Shown: positions 1 to 8,303 of the stretch, piece after piece
Position numbering within the stretch: the stretch's first letter is position 1
Layout of the letters: every line of letters begins with the position of its first letter
NCBI RefSeq assembly: GCF_024320865.1
Contig: NZ_JANDBD010000008.1
Coordinates: forward strand, 301,730 to 365,729
Direction of reading: 5' to 3'
Source: Mycolicibacterium arenosum
Lineage (GTDB): Bacteria; Actinomycetota; Actinomycetes; Mycobacteriales; Mycobacteriaceae
DNA: 64,000 bases
Notes under the pieces: model-generated
Told to the model about the DNA's origin: nothing
Database searches by the model: none
The model's input: the letters and a program-made list of their open reading frames with translations, nothing else
Position numbers and translations under genes: made by a program

Positions 1-314
1 TGGCCGACGTGCTCAGCACGCTCCACTACGGCGGTGCGGTGGCGGCGAGCGGTCTCACGGGTGGGGTCGCACTGCAGACCACGGTGATGCCGTTCATCCT
101 GCGCGGGGTGGGCCTGCTGGGCATGGACTCGGTACTGCTGCCCATCGAGCGGCGGCGCGCGCTGTGGAGCGAACTCGCAGGACCGATGCGCCCCAAGCGA
201 CTCGGCAGCGTGATCCACGACGTCGACGTCAAGGACGTCGCATCGGTGATCGACGAGGTGCGGGCGGGCAACTACCACGGCCGCGCCGTGGTCCGCGTCG
301 CCGGCGGGTTCTAG
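1..314 (+). CDS. AcuI/YhdH-family NADPH-dependent reductase, C-terminal part
   Basis: This is the last 103 codons of a gene that begins before the window. The residues around MDSVLLPIERRRALW and the closing GRAVVRVAGGF match the C-terminal end of medium-chain dehydrogenase/reductases of the YhdH/AcuI type, which reduce acryloyl-CoA or quinone-like substrates with NADPH in the cytosol. Only the end of the cofactor domain and the C-terminal strand are present, so the substrate cannot be judged. It converges on the antigen 85 gene, and a strong hairpin lies just past its stop. Confidence 0.8.
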   Translation, partial: ADVLSTLHYGGAVAASGLTGGVALQTTVMPFILRGVGLLGMDSVLLPIERRRALWSELAGPMRPKRLGSVIHDVDVKDVASVIDEVRAGNYHGRAVVRVAGGF

Positions 315-328
315 GGCAGGACGGCAGA

Positions 329-356
329 AGCCCCCGACACCGGGGTGTCGGGGGCT
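329..356. terminator. Bidirectional hairpin terminator
   Basis: A perfect 13-base inverted repeat (left arm 329-341 AGCCCCCGACACC, right arm 344-356) closes on a two-base GG loop, in practice a tetraloop. It sits between the converging reductase and antigen 85 genes. There is no following T run on either strand, so it is of the U-less type common in mycobacteria. It is the only strong hairpin I found at any converging gene pair in the window. Confidence 0.75.
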
Positions 357-386
357 CCTATGCGGTGCATGTTGGTGCAGCCGCTA

Positions 387-1361
387 CTAGCCGATCAGAA
401 CCCGCTGCAGGTCGGGCTTCATCTGCTGGAGCTGAGCGCCCCAGTAGGCCCACGCGTGGGTTCCGTTGTCCGGGAAGTTGAACACGCCGTTCTTACCACC
501 AGCGGCGATGTAGTTGTCCTGGAACGTCCGGTTGGTGCGGATGGTCAGGCCCTCGAGGAACTTGGCCGGGACGTCGCCGCCACCGAGTTCGCTGGGCTTG
601 CCGTTACCGCAGTACACCCAGAGGCGGGTGTTGTTGGCGACCAGCTGCGGGATCTGGACCATGGCGTCGTTGTACTTCCACGCCGGGTCGGTCTCGGCCG
701 GGCCCCACATGTCGTTGGCCTTGTAGCCACCGGCGTCACCCATCGAGATGTTGATCAGGAAGGGCCACCAACCCTCGGAGGGGTTGAGGAAGCCGGACAT
801 GGAGCCCGCGTAGATGAACTGACCGGGGTGGTGTGCCGCCAGCGTCAGCGCCGAGCCGCCGGCCATCGACAGACCGATGGCGGCGCTGCCCGTGGACTTG
901 ACGCCGTTGTTGGCCGCCAGGTAGCTCGGGAGTTCCTGAGTCAGGAAGGTCTCCCAGTTGTAGGTGAGGCAGCCGGCCTTGCCGCATGCCGGCTTGTACC
1001 AGTTGGCGTAGAAGCTGGACTGGCCACCGACGGGCATCACGACGGACAGGCCCGAGTCGAGGTACCACTCGAACGCCTGGGTCTCGATGTCCCAGCCGTT
1101 GAAGTCGTCGCGGGCCCGGAGGCCGTCGAGCAGGTAGACGGCGGGCGAGTCGGGGCCGCCGCTCTGGAACTGCACCTTGATGTCACGGCCCATGGAGGGC
1201 GACGGCACCATCAGATACTCGACCGGCAGACCGGGGCGAGAGAACGCCCCCGCGGTCGCACTTCCGCCGAACAGGCCGATAAGGCCCGGCAGCAGGAGCG
1301 TCGCCAGCGTCGCACCCATGATTCGGCGCGCCCAGCGGCCGCGAATTCTGTCAACGAACAT
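387..1361 (-). CDS. Antigen 85 family mycolyltransferase (FbpA/FbpB type)
   Basis: Secreted acyltransferase that moves mycolic acids from trehalose monomycolate to arabinogalactan and to a second trehalose monomycolate in the outer envelope. The start used is the ATG at 1361; a TTG lies one codon upstream. The 324-residue product has a signal peptide (about 1-39) ending TAGA, then FSRPGLPVEY, the usual mature N-terminus; the mature length of 285 equals Ag85B. The catalytic Ser is at 165 (GLSMAGG), Glu at 270 (KFLEGL) and His at 302 (NGTHAW), and a Cys126-Cys131 pair (ACGKAGC) is present. Known antigen 85 proteins usually have GLSMAAS, so GG after the nucleophile is a small variation. The paralogue letter is uncertain. 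Confidence 0.95.
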   Translation of the reverse strand: MFVDRIRGRWARRIMGATLATLLLPGLIGLFGGSATAGAFSRPGLPVEYLMVPSPSMGRDIKVQFQSGGPDSPAVYLLDGLRARDDFNGWDIETQAFEWYLDSGLSVVMPVGGQSSFYANWYKPACGKAGCLTYNWETFLTQELPSYLAANNGVKSTGSAAIGLSMAGGSALTLAAHHPGQFIYAGSMSGFLNPSEGWWPFLINISMGDAGGYKANDMWGPAETDPAWKYNDAMVQIPQLVANNTRLWVYCGNGKPSELGGGDVPAKFLEGLTIRTNRTFQDNYIAAGGKNGVFNFPDNGTHAWAYWGAQLQQMKPDLQRVLIG

Positions 1362-1509
1362 CAATCAAAATCCCATTCAGTTCCGGTTACGTATCCCTTG
1401 TCACGTCCACGATCGGTGATCGCACATGCGGCGGACGGTATGCACCATCCAACCACGCCCGCCCGACACCCCGACGTTTGGGCGGACCAGAGATTCAGTT
1501 GTTTCACCG

Positions 1510-1574
1510 GTGAGTAAAACACGGTCACGCGCCCGGGAGAAACCCGAGAGCAGCCGAATTCACCGTTTACTCAC
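1510..1574. repeat. Inverted repeat in the antigen 85 / TetR intergenic region
   Basis: The roughly 270-base gap 1362-1635 separates the divergent antigen 85 and TetR genes. It holds a 9-base inverted repeat, GTGAGTAAA at 1510-1518 and TTTACTCAC at 1566-1574, with a CACCGGTG palindrome overlapping the first arm (1505-1512). The arms are too far apart for a terminator; two binding sites for one regulator is the simplest reading. I see no clear promoter hexamers and no other gene in the gap. Confidence 0.35.
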
Positions 1575-1635
1575 ACTCGCCGAAACCGCGGACGTCGCCA
1601 TCGGCCCAGGTCCGCGGCCCCGTAGGCTGCCGGGT

Positions 1636-2214
1636 ATGGCGAGCACCCGCGGTTCCGCCGGCAAACGAATCTCACACCGTGTCGGCGTCGACGACTGGAT
1701 CCGGGCGGGCTACGCGATTCTCGCCGAGGAGGGCATCAAGGCGCTCAAGATCGACCGCCTTTGCGAGCGCCTGGGCGTGACGAAGGGCAGCTTCTACTGG
1801 CACTTCGACGGGATGCCGAGTTATCGGTCGGCCCTCATCGCCGCCTGGGCGGACCTGCGTGACGAGGATCGACTCGATTTCGACGACATGGGCGACCTGT
1901 CGCCGCGCGAAAGGCTGGCGGCAATGATGTCGTCGCTGATGAGCCCCCGGCACTGGACGCTCGAGCGGGCCATGCGCGAGTGGGCGCGATCGGACCCCGC
2001 CGTCGAGGACAGTGTCCGGGAATCCGATCGGCGTGTCGTGGCCGCCGTTCGGCAGGCGTTCCTCGACTACGGCTTCGACACCGAGGAGGCCGATCTGCGT
2101 GCGAACGCGACGTTCGCGGCGGGAATCGGCTTCCTCCACCTCTCCGGCCCCACACCGAGCCCACGGGAGGCCGCTCGCGGCGACCGCTTCCTTGAGTTGA
2201 TGCTGGCCCGCTAG
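1636..2214 (+). CDS. TetR-family transcriptional regulator
   Basis: A 192-residue DNA-binding repressor. The start is the ATG at 1636 (MASTRGSAGKR), because the open frame upstream has the composition of an intergenic region. The N-terminal helix-turn-helix spans about residues 15-60 (LGVTKGSFYWHFDG is the typical recognition segment) and is followed by a divergent ligand domain. Its stop lies five bases before an 18-base palindrome in front of the next gene, so it probably controls that gene and perhaps the catabolic genes that follow, as well as itself. Confidence 0.85.
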   Translation: MASTRGSAGKRISHRVGVDDWIRAGYAILAEEGIKALKIDRLCERLGVTKGSFYWHFDGMPSYRSALIAAWADLRDEDRLDFDDMGDLSPRERLAAMMSSLMSPRHWTLERAMREWARSDPAVEDSVRESDRRVVAAVRQAFLDYGFDTEEADLRANATFAAGIGFLHLSGPTPSPREAARGDRFLELMLAR

Positions 2215-2218
2215 ATTT

Positions 2219-2236
2219 CCATACTAAAAAGTATGG
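2219..2236. promoter_or_regulatory. Palindromic operator, probably for the adjacent TetR
   Basis: CCATACT-AAAA-AGTATGG is a perfect inverted repeat with 7-base arms, AT-rich in a GC-rich genome. It sits in the 35-base gap between the TetR stop and the start of the flavin monooxygenase-type gene. Position and symmetry fit a TetR operator covering a promoter for the downstream gene. Which regulator binds is inference. Confidence 0.65.
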
Positions 2237-2249
2237 TAGCGTCGCCCGC

Positions 2250-3413
2250 ATGCCGTCTCTCACAGCGATACCGGGCATCACCGACGAGTTCGTGGCGGCC
2301 CTCGCCGACCGCGCGGCCACCGCTGAGAACATCCGCCGACTGCCCGATGCGACCGTCGCCGACCTCGCCGCCTCGGGATTCACCGAGCTTCTGGTGCCCG
2401 CCCGCTTCGGCGGTGAGCAGGCGGACTTCCCGGCGCTGCTGGACCCGGTGCGGCGGATGGCGCACGGCTGCACGTCGAGCGCGTGGACCATCGGCTTCTA
2501 CGCACTGCACAACTGGATGCTGGCTCTCTTCGGCGAGCAGGCGCAGCAGGAGGCGTTCGGCACGCGGCCGTTCCTCGCGCCCGCCCCGCTGGCCCCGACC
2601 GGTCGCGGCATGCCCGCCGACGGCGGCATCCGGCTGACCGGGCGCTGGTCCTGGGCCACCGGCGTGATGGACGGCAACTGGATCATCGTCGGCGCGCTCT
2701 GCGGCTCGGACGAGAAGCTCTATCCGGCGCTGGCGCTGTTGCCCGCCGACGACATCGAGATCGTCGACGTGTGGCACACCGACGGCATGCGGGCCACCGG
2801 CTCCAACGACGTGGTCATCACCGACGCCTTCGTGCCCGAGCACCGCCTGGTGCGCGTCACCGACATCTACGGCGGCACGGCGCCGGGCGCCGCCCTGCAC
2901 GACGCGGCGACCTACCGGTGGCCGATGGTCCCCGCGCTGGCGCTGCTCGCGGCCATGCCCGCCCTCGGCAGTGCCGAACGCGTCACCGAGCTCTACGCCG
3001 ACCGATTGGCGGGCAGACTGCTGGCCTACGAGGGCGTGATGCAGAAGGACAAGCCCATCGCCCAGGCGCGGCTCGCAGAGGCGCGCGTTCGGTTGCGGGC
3101 CCTACACGGTCTGCTGGCGGACACCGTCGACGAGATCCAGGGTGTCGTGGCCGCCGGCGACGAGGTCACCCGCGCAGCGCGCGGCGAAGCCCGGCTCGCG
3201 GCGGCGCACATCGTCGCCGAATCCCGTGCCGTCATCGGCCTGCTGTTCGAGGCGTCCGGGGCCAGCGTGCACTTCCTCGACAGCCCGATGCAGCGGTTCA
3301 AGCGCGATGTCGACGTGCTCTCGGGCCACGTGGTGTTCGACTACGACACCGCGCGCGAACTCGCGGGCGCGTTGGCGCTGGGCATGAAGATCCCCAGGAC
3401 GGCGATGGTCTGA
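2250..3413 (+). CDS. Acyl-CoA dehydrogenase-fold flavin monooxygenase or dehydrogenase (HsaA-like)
   Basis: A 387-residue protein with the acyl-CoA dehydrogenase fold, closer in layout to the two-component FMNH2-dependent hydroxylases (HsaA, HpaB-C2 type) than to classical dehydrogenases. The N-terminal helical domain contains LVPARFGGEQADF, the middle beta domain contains the GRWSWATGVMDGNW segment typical of this group, and the C-terminal helical bundle ends with FKRDVDVLSGHVVFD. Such enzymes hydroxylate aromatic rings or related acids using reduced flavin from a partner reductase. The following gene encodes a deazaflavin-type reductase, but I cannot show that it is the partner. The gene follows a palindromic operator. 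Confidence 0.75.
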   Translation: MPSLTAIPGITDEFVAALADRAATAENIRRLPDATVADLAASGFTELLVPARFGGEQADFPALLDPVRRMAHGCTSSAWTIGFYALHNWMLALFGEQAQQEAFGTRPFLAPAPLAPTGRGMPADGGIRLTGRWSWATGVMDGNWIIVGALCGSDEKLYPALALLPADDIEIVDVWHTDGMRATGSNDVVITDAFVPEHRLVRVTDIYGGTAPGAALHDAATYRWPMVPALALLAAMPALGSAERVTELYADRLAGRLLAYEGVMQKDKPIAQARLAEARVRLRALHGLLADTVDEIQGVVAAGDEVTRAARGEARLAAAHIVAESRAVIGLLFEASGASVHFLDSPMQRFKRDVDVLSGHVVFDYDTARELAGALALGMKIPRTAMV

Positions 3414-3417
3414 TGGA

Positions 3418-3807
3418 ATGACACCCATGGCCAGGCCGGCAGTGACCGAGTTCTTCCAGAAGCGGATCGCCAATCCGCTCGTGCGGCGGATGCCGTTTCA
3501 GACGCTTCTGGAAACCACCGGGCGCAAGTCCGGCGTTCCGCGCCGTACTCCGTTGGGCGGCAAGCTCATCGGCGACGAGTTCTGGTTCGTCTCGGAGTTC
3601 GGCGAGTCGTCCCAGTACGTGCGCAACATCCACGCCGATCCGCGGGTGCGGGTGCGGCTGCGCGGACGCTGGCGCAGCGGAACCGCGCACCTGGTGCCCG
3701 ACGACGACCCACACGCACGCCTTCGACGACTCCCCCGGTTCAACAGCTTCGGGGTGCGGACGTTCGGGACCGACCTGCTGACCATTCGGGTGGACCTGGA
3801 CAGCTGA
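3418..3807 (+). CDS. Deazaflavin (F420)-dependent nitroreductase family protein
   Basis: A small 129-residue protein of the Ddn/Rv3547 split-barrel family, which uses F420H2 to reduce quinones and nitro compounds. The diagnostic part is LLETTGRKSGVPRRTPLGG (about residues 31-49), followed by DEFWFVSEFG and NPRV-like NIHADPRVRVR. The start may be ATG 3418 or ATG 3427, one Thr-Pro later. It begins four bases after the preceding stop and is presumably co-transcribed with it. The substrate is unknown. Confidence 0.8.
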   Translation: MTPMARPAVTEFFQKRIANPLVRRMPFQTLLETTGRKSGVPRRTPLGGKLIGDEFWFVSEFGESSQYVRNIHADPRVRVRLRGRWRSGTAHLVPDDDPHARLRRLPRFNSFGVRTFGTDLLTIRVDLDS

Positions 3808-3829
3808 CGGTTCTCCCGGCGCGATCCTC

Positions 3830-3865
3830 TTGACACCCGTCGAAAAGTAAAACTAATGTCACTTT
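3830..3865 (+). promoter_or_regulatory. Possible promoter and operator of the dioxygenase gene
   Basis: TTGACA at 3830-3835 is a perfect -35 hexamer, followed after 18 bases by TAATGT (3854-3859), a reasonable -10. Arms AAAGT (3844-3848) and ACTTT (3861-3865) form an inverted repeat around the -10, and a smaller AGT-AAA-ACT repeat lies inside it. This suggests a new transcription unit starting here under repressor control. It rests on motif inspection only. Confidence 0.4.
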
Positions 3866-3894
3866 CAGTTCGAGTTCGGGAAAGAGGTCAACCC

Positions 3895-4998
3895 ATGGAG
3901 TCGTTCGTCCACCTGCGCAAAGGCAGGACCCCGAAGCGCGTGCACGCCGATCTCGACGGGCTCAAAGACGACGAACTCGGCCGCGGCGGATTCGTCGGCC
4001 GCACGGCGAACATGTACCGGCGAAACGATCCGACCGCGTACCGCACCGTCGGACCACTGCGGCCGACGGACGTGCTGTCCTCCGAGCTCAAACCGAGCGA
4101 CGCCACCGACGCGCACGGCGGACCGCTGCTCATGTTCTCCAACGACGACTGCCTGGTCCTGCTGTCCCGACGGACCGAGGAGATGCCCTTCTTCGTGCGC
4201 TACGTCGACGGGGATCTGCTGATCTTCGTACACAAGGGCGCCGGCCTCCTGGAGACGGAATTCGGTCCGCTGCGCTACCGCGAAGGCGACTGGATCTATC
4301 TTCCGAAGGCGTGCACGTTCCGCCAGGTGCCCGATCACGAGAGCACGTGGCTGATGATCCAGTCGACCGACGACTTCCGCGTCCCGCCCGCCGGCATTCT
4401 GGGCAGGCACTTCCCGTTCGATCCGGCGCAGGTGACGATTCCCGAACCGGCACCGATCGACGACGACGGCAGGGCCGAGTACGAGGTCCGCCTCATCCAC
4501 TCGGAGATTCAGGGGGCGGGCTCCACATCTTTGTTCTACGAACACAATCCGCTTGACGTGGAGGGCTGGCGCGGCGACAACTTCCCGTTCACCTTCAACA
4601 TCGAGGACTACACGGTCATCACCTCGGAGAGCGTGCACCTGCCGCCGACCGTGCACCTCTTCATGCAGGCGACCGGTGTCTACGTGATGAACTTCCTGCC
4701 CAAGCCCGCCGAGAGCGTACCGGGTACCGAGCGCACCCCGTGGTATCACCGCAACGTCGACTTCGACGAGATAGCCTTCTTCCACTCGGGTTCGCTGTAC
4801 GGGATCCCGATGCCACCCGGCCTGGTTTCCCATGCGCCGCAAGGGGTTCACCACGGCGCACCGGAGAAGGCGCGGGAACGGGCTCGCCGCAAGTTCGACG
4901 ACTACGACCGAGTGGACTGGTCGGTCATCGCCATCGACACGCGGCGGCGGCTGGTGCCGTCGGCCGACATCCTCGCGAACGATCTGGGGCAGCACTAG
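3895..4998 (+). CDS. Homogentisate 1,2-dioxygenase-like ring-cleavage enzyme
   Basis: A 367-residue cupin-fold iron dioxygenase. The start chosen is ATG 3895, preceded by AAAGAGG; an in-frame ATG at 3856 lies within the proposed promoter. The C-terminal half carries the homogentisate dioxygenase hallmarks: WYHRN (His ligand) followed by DFDEI in place of the usual Glu ligand, then HHGAPEKA holding the second His. The spacing in HRNVDFDE is shifted by one relative to what I recall for human HGD, so either Asp or Glu may serve as acid ligand. The family opens homogentisate to maleylacetoacetate, but no maleylacetoacetate isomerase or fumarylacetoacetase is next to it; instead come a hydrolase, a CoA-transferase and a lyase, so the real substrate may differ. 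Confidence 0.75.
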   Translation: MESFVHLRKGRTPKRVHADLDGLKDDELGRGGFVGRTANMYRRNDPTAYRTVGPLRPTDVLSSELKPSDATDAHGGPLLMFSNDDCLVLLSRRTEEMPFFVRYVDGDLLIFVHKGAGLLETEFGPLRYREGDWIYLPKACTFRQVPDHESTWLMIQSTDDFRVPPAGILGRHFPFDPAQVTIPEPAPIDDDGRAEYEVRLIHSEIQGAGSTSLFYEHNPLDVEGWRGDNFPFTFNIEDYTVITSESVHLPPTVHLFMQATGVYVMNFLPKPAESVPGTERTPWYHRNVDFDEIAFFHSGSLYGIPMPPGLVSHAPQGVHHGAPEKARERARRKFDDYDRVDWSVIAIDTRRRLVPSADILANDLGQH

Positions 4999-5000
4999 AG

Positions 5001-6191
5001 ATGACCACCACTGAGAAGCCCGTGAAATTCGACTACGAGCGCATCCCGTATCTCGTTGCCTATCAGAACACCTCGAGTGTGCGCGACGTCTACGGCGGCG
5101 TGGCCGAGCTCGTGGTGCTGGAGAGCTACCTGCTCAAGCCGAAGGACAAGCCCGGCGATACCGTGCTGGTCTTCATGCACCCCATCGGCGGCGGCGCCTA
5201 CCTGCCGATGATCAACGGCCTCGCACGCGCGGGCCATCACGTCATCTACTGCAACAGCCGATTTCGCGGAACCGACTCGGCGCTGCTGATGGAGAAGGTC
5301 GTCGAGGATCTCGGCGAGTGCATCAAGGACGCCAAGAACCGGCTCGGCTACTCGAAGGTGGTGCTCGCCGGGTGGAGCGGCGGCGGCTCGCTGTCGGTGT
5401 TCTACCAGCAGCAGGCGCAGCACCCGACCGTGACCGCGAGCCCGTCGGGCGACGGTCCCGACCTGACCAAGCTCGGCCTCATCCCCGCCGACGCCATCAT
5501 GCTGCTCGCCGCACACATCAGCAGGCACGGCACGATGACGGAGTGGATGGACGCGTCGATCCTCGACGAGAACGATCCGTCGAAGCGCGATCCCGAGTTG
5601 GATCTGTACAACCCCGACAACCCCAACCAGCCGCCGTACACGCCCGAGTACCTGGAGCGCTACCACCAGGCCCAGATCGCTCGGAACCGCCGAATCACCG
5701 CCTGGGTCAAGGACAAACTGGCCGAGTTGAAGGACGCGGGGCGACCCGATGACGAGTACGCCTTCGTCGTGCACGGCACCATGGCCGACCCGCGCTGGCT
5801 CGACCCGACGGTCGACCCCAACGACCGTGCCCCCGGCACCTGCTATCTGGGTGACCCGCAGGTGGTGAACAACTCCCCGGTCGGGCTGGCACGGTTCTGC
5901 ACGCTGCGCAGTTGGCTGTCGCAGTGGAGCTACGACGACGCCAACGGCGACGCCGTCAAGGCGGGCCCGGACATCGCCGTACCCGCCCTGGTGATCGGCA
6001 ACCTCGCCGACGACGCCTGCACCCCGAGCCACACCCGCAGGCTGTTCGAGGCCATCGGGCATCCCGACAAGGAGATGCACGAGATCCCCGGCGCGAATCA
6101 CTACTACGCGGGCCCGGACCAGCGGGACACGCTGCGGGCGGCGGTGGGTGTGGTGACGGACTGGCTGCACCGGCACGGGTTGTCGGTATGA
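5001..6191 (+). CDS. Alpha/beta hydrolase
   Basis: A 396-residue cytosolic hydrolase. ATG 5001 follows the dioxygenase stop by two bases. The nucleophile elbow is GWSGGGS with Ser126, the oxyanion region is MHPIGGGAY (about 59-67), and the acid and His candidates are DDACTP and GANHYYAG near the C-terminus. A long insert of about 120 residues separates the core halves and would form the lid. Its place directly behind a ring-cleavage dioxygenase suggests it hydrolyses the ring-cleavage product or an ester intermediate, by inference from position. Confidence 0.8.
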   Translation: MTTTEKPVKFDYERIPYLVAYQNTSSVRDVYGGVAELVVLESYLLKPKDKPGDTVLVFMHPIGGGAYLPMINGLARAGHHVIYCNSRFRGTDSALLMEKVVEDLGECIKDAKNRLGYSKVVLAGWSGGGSLSVFYQQQAQHPTVTASPSGDGPDLTKLGLIPADAIMLLAAHISRHGTMTEWMDASILDENDPSKRDPELDLYNPDNPNQPPYTPEYLERYHQAQIARNRRITAWVKDKLAELKDAGRPDDEYAFVVHGTMADPRWLDPTVDPNDRAPGTCYLGDPQVVNNSPVGLARFCTLRSWLSQWSYDDANGDAVKAGPDIAVPALVIGNLADDACTPSHTRRLFEAIGHPDKEMHEIPGANHYYAGPDQRDTLRAAVGVVTDWLHRHGLSV

Positions 6192-7399
6192 CGGGGAAGG
6201 TGTCCGGCCCGCTCGACGGCATTCGGGTCATCGAGGTCGGCACGCTGATCTCGGGACCGTTCGCGGGCCGACTGCTCGGCGACATGGGCGCCGAGGTGAT
6301 CAAGATCGAGCCGCCGGGTGCGCCCGACCCGCTGCGCACCTGGGGGCAGGCCGAACTCGACGGGCACCACTTCTTCTGGACCGTGCACGCGCGCAACAAG
6401 AAGGCGGTGACGCTCAACCTGCGCGAGGCCAAGGGCCGCGAGCTGTTCCTGGACCTCGTCGCCCGGTCCGACATCATCGTCGAGAACTTCCGGCCGGGCA
6501 CCCTCGAGAAGTGGGACCTCGGTTACGACGTGCTGCGCGAACGCAATCGGGGCATCATTCTGGTGCGCGTCTCCGGCTACGGCCAGACGGGGCCGGAGGC
6601 GCACAAGGCCGGCTACGCCTCGGTCGCCGAAGCGGCCAGCGGGCTGCGGCACATGAACGGCTTTCCGGGTGGCCCTCCGCCGCGGCTGGCGCTGTCACTG
6701 GGCGACAGCCTGGCGGGGATGTTCGCCGCGCAGGGTGCGCTGGCGGCGCTGTACCGCCGAACGGTGACCGGCGACGGGCAGATCGTCGACGCGGCGCTCA
6801 CCGAATCGTGTCTGGCGGTGCAGGAGTCCACGATTCCGGACTACGACGTGGCCGGCGTCGTACGCGGCCCCTCCGGCACCCGGCTCGAGGGCATCGCCCC
6901 CTCGAACATCTACCCGACCGCCGACGGCAGCTGGGTCGTCATCGCAGCGAATCAGGACACGGTGTTCCGCAGGCTGTGCGCCGCGATGGGGCAGCCGGAG
7001 CTCGCCACCGACGAGCGGTTCGTGAATCACGTTGCTCGTGGCCGTAATCAGGATGAGATCGACAAGATCATCGGCGATTGGGCCGCCGAACGTCAGCCTG
7101 CCGACATCATCTCGACGCTCTCGGAGGCGGGTGTGATCAGCGGGCCCATCAACACCGTCGCCGAGGTCGTCACCGATCCGCAGCTGATCGCCCGCGGCAT
7201 GATCGCCGATCACTGGGACGACCGGATCGAACGGAACGTGAAGGGGCCCGGCGTCGTGCCCGTGCTCTCGGAGACGCCCGGCACCATCCGCTACGCCGGC
7301 TCGGCGGCGCCGGGTCAGCACAACGGCGAGGTGTACAGCGACCTGCTCGGCCGCAGCGCCGAGGAATTGGACGTGCTACGCCAGGAGGGAGTCCTGTGA
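6188..7399 (+). CDS. Class III (CaiB/BaiF family) CoA-transferase
   Basis: A 403-residue enzyme that moves CoA between carboxylic acids by a covalent aspartyl mechanism. It starts at an ATG overlapping the previous stop (ATGA). Family signatures are GIRVIEVGTLISGPFAGRLL near the N-terminus, VENFRPGTLEKW (about 98-109) and the catalytic Asp173 in SLGDSLAGMF. It probably activates the acid made by the upstream dioxygenase/hydrolase pair so that the lyase encoded next can cleave it. The substrate is not readable from sequence. Confidence 0.9.
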   Translation: MTGKVSGPLDGIRVIEVGTLISGPFAGRLLGDMGAEVIKIEPPGAPDPLRTWGQAELDGHHFFWTVHARNKKAVTLNLREAKGRELFLDLVARSDIIVENFRPGTLEKWDLGYDVLRERNRGIILVRVSGYGQTGPEAHKAGYASVAEAASGLRHMNGFPGGPPPRLALSLGDSLAGMFAAQGALAALYRRTVTGDGQIVDAALTESCLAVQESTIPDYDVAGVVRGPSGTRLEGIAPSNIYPTADGSWVVIAANQDTVFRRLCAAMGQPELATDERFVNHVARGRNQDEIDKIIGDWAAERQPADIISTLSEAGVISGPINTVAEVVTDPQLIARGMIADHWDDRIERNVKGPGVVPVLSETPGTIRYAGSAAPGQHNGEVYSDLLGRSAEELDVLRQEGVL

Positions 7400-8298
7400 C
7401 CCACGTGACGATTCGCGAGGTCTGCCTGCGCGACGGCCTTCAGATCGAGGATCCGATCCCGTTGTCCGCCAAGCTCGAACTGCTGGAGGCCGTGGTCGCG
7501 ACCGGGGTGCGCGAGGTCGAGGCCACCGCGTTCGTCTCACCGTCCAAGGTGCCGGCACTCGCCGACGCGGCAGCGCTCGCCGCGGAACTCCCCCGGTTCC
7601 GGGAGGCGCACGGCGTGGAGTTCTCCGCGCTGGTCGCGGGGCCCGGCGGCGCAGGTCGCGCCGTTGCAGCGGGCATGAGCTCGCTGGAGTACGTCGTGTC
7701 CGCCGCCGACGGGCACAGCCACGCCAACGTCGGCCGATCCACCGCCGACTCCACACACCTGATCGCCGACATCACCCGCATCGCCCACGAGAACGACGCG
7801 TCCATCGAGGTCATCATCGCGACCGCGTGGGACTGCCCGTTCGACGGGCCGACCGATCCCGGCCGTGTCGTGGACATCGCCACCGCTGCATACGAACTCG
7901 GCGCGGACCGCATCGCGATCGCCGACACCATAGGCACCACGACGCCGGGCCGCGTCACCGGCCTCGTCAACCGAGTCCGACCGGTCATCGGCGACCTCCC
8001 GCTCGGCGCGCACTTCCACAACACCAGGGGCACCGGCTTGGCCAGCGCCTACGCCGCGGTCGTCGCCGGAGTCACTCGCCTCGACTCCTCGGTCGGCGGA
8101 CTCGGCGGCTGCCCCTTCGCCCCCGGCGCGAGCGGCAACATCGCCACCGAGGATCTGGTGTACCTGCTGCGCGACAGCGACGTCGACGTCGACGTCGACC
8201 TCCAGGCCGCGATCCACGCAGCGGGCGTGGCCCAGAAGGCCGTCGGCCACGAACTGCCGAGCGCACTCCTGCGCGCCGGCGATCGCCTGCTGGCCTGA
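7396..8298 (+). CDS. Hydroxymethylglutaryl-CoA lyase family protein
   Basis: A 300-residue TIM-barrel lyase of the DRE-TIM family. It starts at GTG 7396, overlapping the CoA-transferase stop (GTGA) with AGGAGGGA just upstream. Catalytic features are Arg12-Asp13 in CLRDGLQ, the metal ligands His206 and His208 in HFHNTRG, and Cys239 in GLGGCPFAPGASGN, the HMG-CoA lyase signature. The usual reaction splits a 3-hydroxy-3-methylacyl-CoA into acetyl-CoA and a keto acid. Residues near the C-terminus read DVDVDVD, encoded by a GACGTC hexamer run. Its pairing with a CoA-transferase suggests a branched-acid pathway. Confidence 0.9.
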   Translation: MTHVTIREVCLRDGLQIEDPIPLSAKLELLEAVVATGVREVEATAFVSPSKVPALADAAALAAELPRFREAHGVEFSALVAGPGGAGRAVAAGMSSLEYVVSAADGHSHANVGRSTADSTHLIADITRIAHENDASIEVIIATAWDCPFDGPTDPGRVVDIATAAYELGADRIAIADTIGTTTPGRVTGLVNRVRPVIGDLPLGAHFHNTRGTGLASAYAAVVAGVTRLDSSVGGLGGCPFAPGASGNIATEDLVYLLRDSDVDVDVDLQAAIHAAGVAQKAVGHELPSALLRAGDRLLA

Positions 8299-8303
8299 CC
8301 GCC

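Noticed and set aside
345..1517. A 390-codon plus-strand frame across the antigen 85 gene
   Set aside because: It is the mirror frame of a clearly identified gene and includes the terminator hairpin.
8177..8203. GACGTC hexamer run in the lyase gene as a regulatory or phase-variable repeat
   Set aside because: It is in frame, encodes a short DVDVDVD stretch, and a six-base unit cannot shift the frame.
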